The position numbers were made by a program, and so were the translations under genes. A stretch of DNA of 64,000 nucleotides from Stagnihabitans lacustris (lineage in GTDB: Bacteria; Pseudomonadota; Alphaproteobacteria; Rhodobacterales; Rhodobacteraceae), in the NCBI RefSeq assembly GCF_025950525.1, contig NZ_JAPDGS010000006.1:62001-126000 (forward strand), given 5' to 3'. The notes beneath the pieces were generated by a model. That model worked only from the letters and a program-made list of their open reading frames with translations. It made no database searches and was not told the DNA's origin. Shown here in pieces: positions 1 to 8,081 of the stretch. Numbering within the stretch: position 1 is the first letter of the stretch; each line of letters begins with the position of its first letter.

Positions 1-1188
1 GGGCGCGGACAGGCCCCAATGCTTGTGCGCCACGATCATGGCCAGCATGGCCGTCACCACCATCGTGCCCGTCACCGCGATGCCATAGGCCGAAGCCAGC
101 GCCGAAGAGGAGCCAAAGACCACGACCAGCGCCAGAACCGCCACCAACAGGCCCTGGTTGACGGCGGGCATGTAGATCTGGCCCTCTTGCGCCTCCGAGG
201 TGTGGCGGATGCGCATCCGGGGCAAAAGGCGCAGTTGGATCGCCTGGCGGGTCAGGGAAAAGGCGCCCGAGATCACGGCCTGGCTGGCGATGATCGTGGC
301 GGCGGTGGCCAGGATCACGACGGGCAAAAGCAGGGTGTCGGGGTAAAGCCGGAAGAAAGGGTTCTCCAGCGCCGAAGGGTCCTTCAATATCAGCGCGCCC
401 TGGCCGAAGTAATTCACCAGAAGCGCGGGCAGGACAACGACGATCCAGGCCGCCTGGATGGGCCTGCGCCCGAAATGGCCCATGTCCGCGTAAAGCGCCT
501 CGGCCCCGGTGACGGCCAGAAAGACCGCGCCCAGGACGACCAGGCCCAGCACGCCATGTGTCAGCAGGAAATGCACCGCATGCCAGGGGTTCAGCGCGCC
601 CAGCACCTGGGGCGCGTCCATCACATGGACCAGCCCGCCCCAGGCCATGACCGCGAACCAGACCAGCGTGATCGGCCCGAAAAAGACCGCCACCGCCGCC
701 GTGCCGCGGTATTGCACCAGGAACAGCCCGATGATGATGACGACGGAGATCAGCTCGATCCAGGGGTCGAAGGCGGTGGTGACAAGGCTTAGCCCCTCGA
801 CCGCCGACAGGACCGAAATGGCGGGCGTGATCGCCGCATCGCCAAAAAACAGCGCGGCGCCGATCAGGCCAAGCGCCAGCACCAGCGGCCTGCGCCCGCC
901 AAGCCCGCGTTCGGCCAGGGCCAACAGCGACAGCGTCCCGCCCTCGCCCTGATTGTCGGCCCGCATCAAGAGGGCCACGTATTTCAGCGTCACGATGATC
1001 ATCAAGGACCAGGTGATCAGCGACAGGACCCCCAGCACGTTGTCACCCCCGCCGCCCGAGGCCTTCATCGCCTCGCGGAAGGCATAAAGCGGCGAGGTGC
1101 CGATGTCGCCATAGACCACGCCGATGGCGGCGAGGGAAAGGGAGGCAAGCCCGGCCTTGGCGGGCGGGCTGAGTTGGGGATCGGTCAT
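1..1188 (-). CDS. kup: Kup-family potassium uptake transporter (3' end outside window)
   Basis: Proton-coupled K+ uptake protein of the inner membrane. The 396 visible N-terminal residues contain the family signature [18 protein letters not shown] (residues 23-40) and about ten hydrophobic segments, ending in the conserved GIAVTGTM stretch. Family members are about 630 residues, so the cytoplasmic C-terminal part lies beyond the window. The ATG at 1188 directly precedes the conserved start of the family. It is divergent, across 144 bp, from a KdpD/KdpE-like two-component system, and no kdpFABC genes are visible. I infer that this pair may respond to K+ or turgor and control kup. Confidence 0.93.
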   Translation of the reverse strand, partial: MTDPQLSPPAKAGLASLSLAAIGVVYGDIGTSPLYAFREAMKASGGGGDNVLGVLSLITWSLMIIVTLKYVALLMRADNQGEGGTLSLLALAERGLGGRRPLVLALGLIGAALFFGDAAITPAISVLSAVEGLSLVTTAFDPWIELISVVIIIGLFLVQYRGTAAVAVFFGPITLVWFAVMAWGGLVHVMDAPQVLGALNPWHAVHFLLTHGVLGLVVLGAVFLAVTGAEALYADMGHFGRRPIQAAWIVVVLPALLVNYFGQGALILKDPSALENPFFRLYPDTLLLPVVILATAATIIASQAVISGAFSLTRQAIQLRLLPRMRIRHTSEAQEGQIYMPAVNQGLLVAVLALVVVFGSSSALASAYGIAVTGTMVVTAMLAMIVAHKHWGLSAP

Positions 1189-1332
1189 GGGGGTCTCGGA
1201 TGGCACCGCCCTTGCGGCGGCCCCCCATCTGCGACCCGGACGCATAAGGAAGCGATGGGGAAGGCGTCAGGGGCCATAAGGATTGCATAAAGACGGTGGA
1301 CAAACCGCGGGGGCAGGGCGACATCTTGCGCC

Positions 1333-2790
1333 ATGACCGAGGCAAGTGACGACTTTCTGGCAAAGGCCGCCGGGCGCTGGCCGCCGGCCCCGGGGGGCTT
1401 GGCCCTGGCGGCCACCCTGGCGATTGTCGGTGGCACGGGCCTGGCCGCGCGGGTGGCCATGGCGCTTTTGCCCGCCCCTGTCTTCGCGCCCGAGATCCTG
1501 CCGCTGGTGTTCCTGGTCGCGGTGCTGATCTCGGCCGTGGTCTTCGGCTTCTGGAGCGGGCTGCTGGCCGCCATCACCGGCTTTGGCGCGCTGAATTTCC
1601 TGTTCACCGCGCCGCTTTACACCTTTCATGTGGCCCGGGTCTCGGATGTCGTGGCGCTGGTCGAGTTCCTTTTGGTGGCGGCCTTTTCCGGCTTTTTGGC
1701 GGGGCGGCTGCACGACCGGGCCCAGGCCGCGCAAACCCGGGCCGAGGCGCTGCAGGTGCTGGGCGACCTGTCCGCCGCCCTTGCCGAGGCGGGGACGGCG
1801 GATCAGGCGCTGAAGGCCGCGCTGCCGGCCCTGGCGCGGCTTTGTCAGGGGGCGGCGGTCGTCGTCACGCCCCATTCGACCTTGCCCGAGGGCGTGACGC
1901 TGGACGCGGCCACCCAGGCCGCCTGCGACCGCGCCTTGCGCAGCCAGCAGCCCTTGCCCGCCGCGGCCCCGGGATGGGAGGGCAGCCGCCTGACCTTCCT
2001 GCCCCTGGCCGAAGCCATCGCCCTTGGCCATGCGCCCCTGTCCGGCCGCGAGGCGCCAATGCGCGAGGCCGCCATCGCCGCCATGGCCCGCCAGTTGCGC
2101 TTGGCGCTGCAACGGCTGGACTTTGCCGCCCATGCAAGGGCCGAACGTCTGCGCGCCGAGGCCGAGGCCACACGGTCCGCCGTCCTGGCCTCGCTGGGCC
2201 ATGACCTGCGCACGCCCCTGGCCACGATCCTTGGCGCGGCCTCGTCGCTGCGGGAACTGGACCTGTCCGCGGCCGCGCGGGATGACCTGTTGACCGCGAT
2301 CGAAGAAGAGGCCGCGCGGCTGAATTCCCATGTTTCCAACCTGCTGCAGCTTTCGCGGCTGGAACTTGCGGCCGCGCCGCGCCGGGCCTGGGTCGACCTG
2401 GGCGACCTTGCGACGGCTGCCGCGACGCGGCTGCACAGGGCGGTCAAGGCGGCTGACCTGCGGCTGAGCCTGGGCGACTTGCCGATGATCCAAAGCGAGG
2501 GCGGCTTGATCGAACAGGCGCTGTTCAACCTGATGCACAATGCGCTGTCCCATGGCCGCGGCCCGGTGACGCTCACCAGCCTTGAGACGCCCGCGACCCT
2601 GCAGCTGAGGATTGCCGACCAGGGTCCCGGCCTGCCCGCGGCGCTGCAGGCCTGGTTGGACGGTCCCGACTTGCGCCCCGCGCCGGGGCAAAGCGGCCTG
2701 GGCCTTGCCGTGGCCAAGGGCATCGCGCGCCACCTGGGCGGCGGCCTGACCTGGACCGAGGGCGCCTTGACCCTGAGCCTGCCGAAATGA
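1333..2790 (+). CDS. KdpD-like sensor histidine kinase lacking the N-terminal KdpD and Usp domains
   Basis: Membrane sensor kinase of 485 residues. About four hydrophobic segments (residues 23-125) match the DUF4118 membrane module of KdpD. A GAF-like linker (about 140-260) follows, then the HisKA box with phospho-acceptor His290 in GHDLRTPLATIL. The HATPase domain has an N box around Asn403 and G boxes at 429-433 and 454-458. Full KdpD is about 890 residues. The ATP-binding KdpD domain and universal-stress domain that precede the membrane module there are absent, and no in-frame upstream sequence could hold them. The stop overlaps the next ATG (ATGA), so it is coupled to the response regulator. 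Confidence 0.88.
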   Translation: MTEASDDFLAKAAGRWPPAPGGLALAATLAIVGGTGLAARVAMALLPAPVFAPEILPLVFLVAVLISAVVFGFWSGLLAAITGFGALNFLFTAPLYTFHVARVSDVVALVEFLLVAAFSGFLAGRLHDRAQAAQTRAEALQVLGDLSAALAEAGTADQALKAALPALARLCQGAAVVVTPHSTLPEGVTLDAATQAACDRALRSQQPLPAAAPGWEGSRLTFLPLAEAIALGHAPLSGREAPMREAAIAAMARQLRLALQRLDFAAHARAERLRAEAEATRSAVLASLGHDLRTPLATILGAASSLRELDLSAAARDDLLTAIEEEAARLNSHVSNLLQLSRLELAAAPRRAWVDLGDLATAAATRLHRAVKAADLRLSLGDLPMIQSEGGLIEQALFNLMHNALSHGRGPVTLTSLETPATLQLRIADQGPGLPAALQAWLDGPDLRPAPGQSGLGLAVAKGIARHLGGGLTWTEGALTLSLPK

Positions 2791-3470
2791 CCAAGCCCCT
2801 GATCCTGATCGTCGACGACGAGGCGCAGATCTTGCGCTTTCTGGGCCATGCCCTGGCCGCGGCGGGCTATGACACCTGCACCGCAGCCACGGGCGCCGAG
2901 GCCCTGGCGCAGGTGGCCGCTGCCCGGCCCGACCTGATGGTCCTGGACCTTGGCCTGCCCGACATGGACGGCAAGGCGGTGATCGAGACCCTGCGCGCGG
3001 GCTCTGACATCCCGGTGATCGTCCTGTCGGCCCGCGATCAAGAGATGGAGAAGATCATGGCGCTGGACCTTGGCGCCGATGATTTCGTGGCCAAGCCCTT
3101 TGCCATAGGCGAGCTTCTGGCGCGGCTGCGGGTTTGCCTGCGTCCGGCCCGCAAGGGGGCCGAGCCGCTCTTGCGCCTGGGTCCGTTGCAAATCGACCTT
3201 GCCGCCCATCAGGTCACGCGGGAGGGCGCCGAAATCCACCTGACGCCCAAGGAATTCGACCTGCTTCTGGCCTTGGCCGAGACCCCGGGCCGCGTGTTGA
3301 CCCACCGCCAGCTTTTGGCGCGCATCTGGGGCCCCGCCCATGTCGAGGACGTGCCCTATCTGCGCGTCTTCATCGGGCAATTGCGCCAGAAGGTCGAGGC
3401 CGACCCCGCCCAACCCGTCCTGATCCTGACCGAACCCGGCGTGGGCTATCGCGGTGCGCAGCCCAAATGA
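2787..3470 (+). CDS. KdpE-like OmpR-family response regulator
   Basis: DNA-binding response regulator of 227 residues. The receiver domain (1-115) has the acidic pair at Asp10/Asp11, phospho-acceptor Asp54 (VLDLGLPDMDG), Ser81 and Lys103. It is followed by an OmpR/PhoB winged helix (about 130-225) with the LTPKEFDLL and GVGYR motifs. It overlaps the kinase by 4 nt and is its evident cognate partner. KdpE normally activates kdpFABC; with only kup adjacent and divergent here, a role at the kup promoter is the simplest inference. No further gene is cotranscribed downstream before the 160-bp gap at 3471-3630. Confidence 0.9.
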   Translation: MTKPLILIVDDEAQILRFLGHALAAAGYDTCTAATGAEALAQVAAARPDLMVLDLGLPDMDGKAVIETLRAGSDIPVIVLSARDQEMEKIMALDLGADDFVAKPFAIGELLARLRVCLRPARKGAEPLLRLGPLQIDLAAHQVTREGAEIHLTPKEFDLLLALAETPGRVLTHRQLLARIWGPAHVEDVPYLRVFIGQLRQKVEADPAQPVLILTEPGVGYRGAQPK

Positions 3471-3537
3471 GCGACCCGGGCGGCGCCTGGTCGGATGCGG
3501 TCGCAGCCACCCGCAGACAGCGGCGGCTTTTGGCCTC

Positions 3538-3552
3538 TAGGTAGTTTCCGAG
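3538..3552 (+). promoter_or_regulatory. FixJ-like binding motif upstream of the 3631 operon
   Basis: The sequence TAGGTAGTTTCCGAG lies 78 nt before the ATG at 3631. A 14/15 match (TAAGTAGTTTCCGAG) lies 71 nt before the BON-protein ATG, in the same orientation relative to its gene. From memory, FixJ sites contain a GTAGTTTCC-like core, and a FixJ-like HTH protein is encoded between the two copies. Its role as an activator site is an inference. Confidence 0.5.
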
Positions 3553-3630
3553 CCTGCCGCCGTGACACGCGCGGGCCTAGGCTTGACCCCGAAGTGGTCC
3601 GCCCATGCGACCCGAAGGGAAAGGTCCCCC

Positions 3631-4323
3631 ATGCCCGAACACGAAACGCCCCTGATGCCCGATCTTGCAGCGGATGAAAGCCGCATCCTGGCGCGGGTCT
3701 TCCAGCATCCGCTGACCCATAACCTGACCTGGCGCGAGGTTGAACGGCTCTTTGGCGCCATCGGGTCCGCAACCCATGCGCCCAATGGCCATCTTGTCCT
3801 GACCGTCGGCGCCGGGCGCCTGACGCTGGATGCGGCACGCCACGGCCCGCTTGAACCCGACGACGTCATGGCGCTGCGCCATTTCCTGACCCACGAGGGC
3901 AAGGCGCAAGAGGCTGTCACCAGCGATGACCTGGTCGTCGTCATCGACCATGCCGAAGCGCGGGTTTATCCGCTGCCCCCCGCGCCGGGCCCACTTCCGC
4001 AGGAACGGCATCACCTGCACCATTCCACCGACCGCAGCCAGCAAGACTCCGACCGCGACGAAAACTTTCCGGCCGACAAGCGCTTCTTTGACGCCATCGC
4101 CACGGCGGTGGCGGGCCAGGGGCGGATCGTCGTCATCGGTCACGGCACGGGCCAAAGCAACGAGGCCCATCACCTGATGACCTGGCTTGGCGCCCACCGC
4201 GCCCCGGTCCATGCCCGTGTCGCCTGCACCCTGACGGCCGACCTGTCCCATGCGACGCTGCGCCAGCTTCTGGACGACGCGCGTCAATCCCTCTCTGCAA
4301 CCCACCCGAAAGGTGCATCATGA
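3631..4323 (+). CDS. Putative HicA-like plus eRF1-like (host attachment/translational machinery) protein
   Basis: Protein of 230 residues with two parts. Residues about 20-88 have the pattern LTWREVERLFGAIG...NGHLVLTV...LRHFL, reminiscent of the small HicA-like double-stranded-RNA-binding fold. Residues about 95-225 have a strand-rich DDLVVVIDHAEARVY start and an end containing RIVVIGHGTG and a DLSHATLRQLLDDAR helix, as in eRF1-like/host attachment proteins. Both assignments rest on eye inspection. The ATG at 3631 follows a purine-rich GAAGGGAAAGG. The stop overlaps the phasin start (ATGA), and a 15-bp motif shared with the BON gene lies upstream. A role in translation or ribosome stress is inference only. 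Confidence 0.5.
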   Translation: MPEHETPLMPDLAADESRILARVFQHPLTHNLTWREVERLFGAIGSATHAPNGHLVLTVGAGRLTLDAARHGPLEPDDVMALRHFLTHEGKAQEAVTSDDLVVVIDHAEARVYPLPPAPGPLPQERHHLHHSTDRSQQDSDRDENFPADKRFFDAIATAVAGQGRIVVIGHGTGQSNEAHHLMTWLGAHRAPVHARVACTLTADLSHATLRQLLDDARQSLSATHPKGAS

Positions 4324-4751
4324 CCAAACCGCAAACCGTGCTAGAGATGGTCCGCCACGACGCCCAGGACCTGCACAGGAAGATCAGCGCCAACCTGGCC
4401 AAGGCGGCCTCTGCCAGTTGGGCCGATGTCGAGGCCGTTCAGGCCGATGCCGCCGCCCTGTCGGCCAAGATGAAGACCCTGGCCAAGGACCAGGCCCAGG
4501 CGGTGCAAGACGGGCTGAAGGCGGCGATTGCGCGGCTTGAGGCCTCGGCCAAGGTGGTCAAGACCAAAGTCGGCGCCACCAGCGCAGAAATCCACCACGC
4601 CAACACCGCGATGCTGGAGGGCGCGCATGAGGCAGCCCTTGGGCTGAGCCAGGCGGTCGCCGCCGCCCGCTCCAAGCTGGCCCATGCCATCGAGCCCAAA
4701 GCGGAACCCAAACCGGAACCCAAATCTGGCACGTCGAAGGTGCCCGCATGA
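4320..4751 (+). CDS. Phasin-family protein
   Basis: Small helical protein of 143 residues, rich in Ala, Lys, Glu and Gln with almost no aromatic residues. It forms a long amphipathic coiled-coil-like region (about 5-115) of the type found in phasins and other granule- or lipid-surface proteins. The tail has alternating Pro-Glu-Lys units (PKAEPKPEPKS). There is no signal peptide. It overlaps the genes on both sides by 4 nt, so it belongs to a translationally coupled three-gene operon with the eRF1-like protein and the DUF1269 protein. No polyhydroxyalkanoate synthase is nearby, so the exact surface it coats is unknown. Confidence 0.6.
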   Translation: MTKPQTVLEMVRHDAQDLHRKISANLAKAASASWADVEAVQADAAALSAKMKTLAKDQAQAVQDGLKAAIARLEASAKVVKTKVGATSAEIHHANTAMLEGAHEAALGLSQAVAAARSKLAHAIEPKAEPKPEPKSGTSKVPA

Positions 4752-5320
4752 ACACCTATATCGCTGTCGTCTTTCATTCGGACGCCGAGGCCCGTCTCGC
4801 CTTGCGCAAGCTGTGGGTCATGGATGAGGCCGGGGACCTGACCGTCCATGGCGCGGCGGTCGTGCGCCGCGATGACCAGGGCCATATCCGGGTGGCAGAC
4901 CGCTCGTCAGACCTGGGGATGAGCACCGCGATCGGCGTCGGGGTCGGCGCGCTTTTGGGGCTGCTTGCGGGCCCTGTTGGCGTGGCGGCAGGCATCGCCG
5001 GGGCAGCCAGCCTGTCGGTGGGGGCTGCGGCGGGGGTGGGCGCCATGGCAGGCGCCGCCATTGGCATCACCGCCGATGCGGTCAAGGAAGACCGGCGCGA
5101 AACGGCAATCGACGAGGCCTTCTTTACGCTGAAACATGGCCAATCCGCCATGGTCGCCGAAATCTCGGAGGACTACACCGCGCTGCTGGATGACGCGATG
5201 CAGCCCCTGGGCGGCACGGTCTATCGTTGCCTGAATACGGCTGCGACCAATGCGGCCTTTGGCGACAGCTATTACAGCCGCTACCTTTACCCCTATGATT
5301 ATCCGCCGATGGGATATTGA
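4748..5320 (+). CDS. DUF1269-family membrane-associated protein
   Basis: Protein of 190 residues beginning MNTYIAVVFHSDAEARLAL and continuing with a ferredoxin-like fold of the DUF1269 type. A Gly/Ala-rich hydrophobic hairpin occupies about 58-118, followed by a helical segment and a Tyr/Pro-rich tail (YYSRYLYPYDYPPMGY). The Gly-rich hairpin probably inserts into or lies on the membrane. The family has no established reaction; in other genomes it often sits near stress-related genes, which fits this operon. It overlaps the phasin gene by 4 nt and is followed by a strong hairpin. Confidence 0.7.
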   Translation: MNTYIAVVFHSDAEARLALRKLWVMDEAGDLTVHGAAVVRRDDQGHIRVADRSSDLGMSTAIGVGVGALLGLLAGPVGVAAGIAGAASLSVGAAAGVGAMAGAAIGITADAVKEDRRETAIDEAFFTLKHGQSAMVAEISEDYTALLDDAMQPLGGTVYRCLNTAATNAAFGDSYYSRYLYPYDYPPMGY

Positions 5321-5325
5321 CCAAA

Positions 5326-5352
5326 GCCGGGCCGCAGGATGTGCGGCCCGGC
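5326..5352. terminator. Hairpin between convergent genes (bidirectional terminator)
   Basis: The perfect 10-bp arms GCCGGGCCGC (5326-5335) and GCGGCCCGGC (5343-5352) enclose a 7-nt loop. They sit just after the DUF1269 stop and at the 3' end of the convergent HTH gene. Short T-rich flanks occur on both sides (CTTAT and TTTGG). Confidence 0.7.
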
Positions 5353-5353
5353 C

Positions 5354-5611
5354 TTATCGCTTGCGGCAATCGCCCTCTTGCGCGGCCCCCAGGGCCAGCC
5401 GGGTCAGCGCCGGCAAAGAGGTCGCCCCGGTGCGCGCCATGATGGCGGCCCGGTGATTTTCGACCGTGCGCGGGCTGATCCCCAAAATCCCTGCGATGAC
5501 CTTGCTGGGCCGTCCGGCCAGCACAAAGCTCAGGACCTGGCCCTGGCGCCGGGTCAGGGAGAAGGGGGAAAGATCAGGGGGCATGACGGGCTCCGGGTTG
5601 GGATGTTTCAC
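5354..5611 (-). CDS. Stand-alone FixJ/LuxR-type HTH regulator without receiver domain
   Basis: Regulator of 85 residues made almost entirely of one GerE/LuxR HTH (about 17-78): LTRRQGQVL...KVIAGILGISPRTVENHR. The order SPRTVE-x-HRA...SLPALTRLAL is very close to the C-terminal domain of FixJ. No receiver or ligand domain precedes it, and the upstream sequence has no in-frame extension. It lies between the stress operon and the BON gene, whose 5' regions share a FixJ-like motif (3538-3552 and 6408-6422), so it is the obvious candidate regulator. Without a receiver it would act constitutively or depend on its own level. A second ATG nine codons in could also start it. Confidence 0.8.
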   Translation of the reverse strand: MKHPNPEPVMPPDLSPFSLTRRQGQVLSFVLAGRPSKVIAGILGISPRTVENHRAAIMARTGATSLPALTRLALGAAQEGDCRKR

Positions 5612-5653
5612 CCTAGACCGGCGGCCCTGCCGCCCTGCTGCCCCAGATCAGGA

Positions 5654-5680
5654 CGCCGCAGCGAAAGGTTCCGCTGCGGC
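5654..5680 (-). terminator. Hairpin downstream of the BON-domain gene
   Basis: The arms GCCGCAGCG (5654-5662) and CGCTGCGGC (5672-5680) lie a few bases past the stop of the BON gene on the minus strand. No long U tract follows, so the terminator call rests on stem stability and position. Confidence 0.5.
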
Positions 5681-5688
5681 GCAGGTGT

Positions 5689-6336
5689 TCAGTTGACGCG
5701 GATGTCGTTGCTGACCGAGGTCACGCCCGGCGCGGCCCAGGCGGCATTGCCGGCAAGCTCGCGCTCGTCCCAATATTCCACCGTCCCGGTCAGCGTCACG
5801 CGGCCATCGGTCGTGGCGACGTCGATCTTTTCGGGGCTGAACCACGACCGGTTCAGGGCGCTCATGATATCGGCCTTGATATTGACCGCGCTGGCCTGCG
5901 GCTTGATCGCGATCTGGTTCGACACCCCCGTGACGCCCCAAAGCCTGCGCACGGCATCGGCGGCCGCGTCATGCTGGAAATGCCAATGCACATCGCCCGT
6001 CAACGTGACCCAGCCCTTGTTGACCGTCACCTTGACCGCATCCTTGGGCACCGAGGTGTTCCAGGCCAGCCGGTCCACGGCCGCCGCCGCAATCTCGGCA
6101 TCGCCATGTTTGACATCCGAGGGCAACTTCACCTCGATCTCTTCGGCCACCGCCTTGACATCCTTGACCCGCAAGGCCGCCGTCTCGGCGCCATGCTTTT
6201 CGGCATAGGTCGAAACCGAGCCCATCAGCGTGACGACCCCATCCTTGGCGGTGACGCCAATATGGGCGGCGTTCACCGAGGGCTCCCATTTCAATTCGTC
6301 CAGAACGGCTTGCTTCAGGTGTGTGTCATCGGACAT
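5689..6336 (-). CDS. Triple BON-domain protein
   Basis: Protein of 215 residues made of three tandem BON domains (about 5-70, 78-146 and 150-215). Each carries the core pattern V-x-V-x-x-G-x-V-T-L-x-G-x-V with a following helix. BON domains bind phospholipid or other hydrophobic ligands and occur in osmotic-shock proteins such as OsmY. No signal peptide is visible, so it may be cytoplasmic. The ATG at 6336 follows GGAGACAGCG, a clear Shine-Dalgarno site. The longer in-frame extension upstream has non-native composition and was rejected. A FixJ-like motif lies 71 nt upstream. Confidence 0.85.
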   Translation of the reverse strand: MSDDTHLKQAVLDELKWEPSVNAAHIGVTAKDGVVTLMGSVSTYAEKHGAETAALRVKDVKAVAEEIEVKLPSDVKHGDAEIAAAAVDRLAWNTSVPKDAVKVTVNKGWVTLTGDVHWHFQHDAAADAVRRLWGVTGVSNQIAIKPQASAVNIKADIMSALNRSWFSPEKIDVATTDGRVTLTGTVEYWDERELAGNAAWAAPGVTSVSNDIRVN

Positions 6337-6407
6337 CGCTGTCTCCTTGCGGCACCGGGGTGGTGCCTGGGTCTCAGGATAGCCGGGGGGAGGCTGGCGG
6401 GGTCGGC

Positions 6408-6422
6408 CTCGGAAACTACTTA
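6408..6422 (-). promoter_or_regulatory. FixJ-like binding motif upstream of the BON gene
   Basis: On the minus strand it reads TAAGTAGTTTCCGAG, 71 nt before the ATG at 6336. It matches 14 of 15 bases of the copy at 3538-3552 in the same orientation relative to the downstream gene. The spacing suggests an activator site near position -40 of an unseen promoter. Confidence 0.5.
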
Positions 6423-6590
6423 GGGCGCGGGTCTGGGCGGGATCTGGCCAAGCCCCCTTGGCCGCGCGCCATCGGGGAAAGGCGATCGCATCCCGGCGCT
6501 GATCCAGGGCAGCGCGGGCCGGGGGGCTGCATGCGACAGAGGTCAAGTCCGGGCCAACCCGGGTCGCCAAGCCCCTCTCAAAGAATCCCC

Positions 6591-6959
6591 ATGAAATACC
6601 TCTTCATCGCCGCCTCCCTTCTTTTGTCCGTCCCGGCCTTTGCCGAGACCACGAAACAGACCATCGTCCTGACCGAGGTCGATCCGGTGATCCTGGCCCA
6701 GGGCTGGCGGGCCAGCGATATCCTTGGCGCCAAGGTCTATGACGATGCCGGCACCGAGATCGGCAAGCTGGACGACATGATCGTCACCGCCGAAGGCACC
6801 GTGCCCTATGCCGTCGTCTCGGTCGGCGGCTTTCTGGGGATGAACACGCATAACGTCGTGGTGGCCGTCTCGGCGCTGGAACTGGTGGCCGACAAGCTGA
6901 CGCTGCATGGCGCCACGAAGGAAAGCCTGACCGCGCTGCCCAACTTCGAGTTCAAATGA
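6591..6959 (+). CDS. Secreted PRC-barrel domain protein
   Basis: Protein of 122 residues with a clear signal peptide (MKYLFIAASLLLSVPAFA, cleavage after AFA). It is followed by a PRC-barrel module (about 35-115) with the pattern ASDILGAKVYDDAGTEIGKLDDMIV and a Val-rich strand set. PRC-barrel proteins bind partners or lipids; exported forms are common in Rhizobiales and Rhodobacterales near BON proteins. The ATG at 6591 was chosen because only this start gives an intact signal peptide; the open frame upstream is spurious. It is divergent from the BON gene across 254 bp that hold no other gene. Confidence 0.85.
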   Translation: MKYLFIAASLLLSVPAFAETTKQTIVLTEVDPVILAQGWRASDILGAKVYDDAGTEIGKLDDMIVTAEGTVPYAVVSVGGFLGMNTHNVVVAVSALELVADKLTLHGATKESLTALPNFEFK

Positions 6960-7001
6960 CCAAGGGGGGCTTGGCCCCCCAACCCTTTCCCGGAGCCCCG
7001 G

Positions 7002-7310
7002 ATGCGCGCCCTTTTCCTTGTGGCCCTTTGCGCCACCCCCAGCCTGGACCAATCCCCTTTGCCGGACACCCTGGGCGCCAATATCCGGGCCGCCACCTGC
7101 GCCCCGTGCCATGGCCGGGGCGCGAACAGAACGGCGTTTGGTCCCCGCGGGCCAGTCGCAAAGGCCAGCCCCCATCAGCTGTTGACCCTGACCCTTTACG
7201 GCAAGGCGCGTCGCTTGGCTGCGCGTCCAATCGAAACCCGATGCCCCTTGGGCCGATGTTGCACCCCGCCTGGCCGCCCTGCGGACCGGCGGCCAACGCG
7301 AGGACTGACG
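7002..7310 (+). pseudogene. Remnant of a c-type cytochrome
   Basis: A start with signal-peptide character (MRALFLVALCATPS) is followed by NIRAATCAPCHGRG, a CxxCH heme-binding motif. After about residue 45 the frame loses cytochrome character. A different frame near 7205-7308 reads DAPWADVAPRLAALRTGG before a stop, suggesting a frameshift or deletion. No distal Met ligand is recognisable. It abuts the broken molybdenum hydroxylase genes, and cytochromes often accompany those enzymes as electron acceptors, so the whole block probably decayed together. A short functional heme protein cannot be excluded. Confidence 0.5.
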
Positions 7311-8073
7311 ATGATTTCCTTCATCCTGAACGACCGCGAGATTTCCGTTGATGCCCCGCCCGGCACACCGCTCTTGTGGGTCGTGCGCGAGGACCTGGGC
7401 GTGACCGGCTGCGAATTCGGCTGCGGCATCGGGATCTGCGGCGCCTGCACCGTCCATGTCGAGGGCCGCGCCGCGCGGTCCTGCATCACGGCGCTGGGGG
7501 ATGTGGCTGGGGCCCATGTCACGACGATCGAGGGCCTTGGCGGGGCGCATCCGGTGCAACAGGCCTGGGGGTGCGGGGCCAGGTGCCGCAATGCGGCTCC
7601 TGTCCGTCGGGCCAGCACATCGGCACCGCACTTGCCCGCATCCTGGCCGAAGAGCTCGGGGCCGCTTTGGCCCGTGTCCGTATCACCCATGTCGATACCG
7701 ATCCGAAATGGGGAGTGATGGTGGCCGGGGGCAGTTGGTCGGGGCAGGGCGCAATGCCGAAGGCGCCGTGCTGCGTCAGGCCCAGGTCCTGCGCCGGTTT
7801 GGGATGGCCCTGCCCGTGGGCGCCGACGTCGCCGCAGGCCAGGGGCGTGACACCAACCTGAACACCTATACGCCCCTGCGCATGGCCGACAGGCCTGCGC
7901 TGGACATCCGCCTTGTCGCCGGCCTGGCGGCTCCGGTGGGCCTGGACGAGCCCGCCACCACCGTCGTGGCTCCCGCCATCGGCAATGCGATCTTTGCCGC
8001 CACCGGCGCCCGCGTCACCCATCCGTCCCGCAACCGTCCCGCAGCCGTGCTGGCTGCGATCGGCACCCCATAG
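7311..8073 (+). pseudogene. Deleted and frameshifted isoquinoline 1-oxidoreductase-type iorA/iorB remnant
   Basis: The ATG at 7311 starts a normal 2Fe-2S small subunit: the CEFGCGIGICGACTVH cluster motif is at about residues 39-54 and the protein runs to HPVQQAW. The frame then breaks. In another frame the sequence continues QVPQCGSCPSGQ, the second cluster motif, and jumps straight to IGTALARILAEELGA...VDTDPKWG, which belongs inside the molybdopterin large subunit. After another frame change the large-subunit C-terminus follows (TNLNTYTPLRMADRPALDIR...VAPAIGNAIFAATGARV). More than 500 residues of the large subunit are missing. This is a chimeric pseudogene from at least one large deletion plus indels. 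Confidence 0.8.
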
Positions 8074-8081
8074 GAGGCCCC

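Noticed and set aside
1267..3413. Long minus-strand open frames opposite the kinase and response regulator
   Set aside because: Shadows of the real plus-strand genes; Arg/Gln/Gly-rich with no motif.
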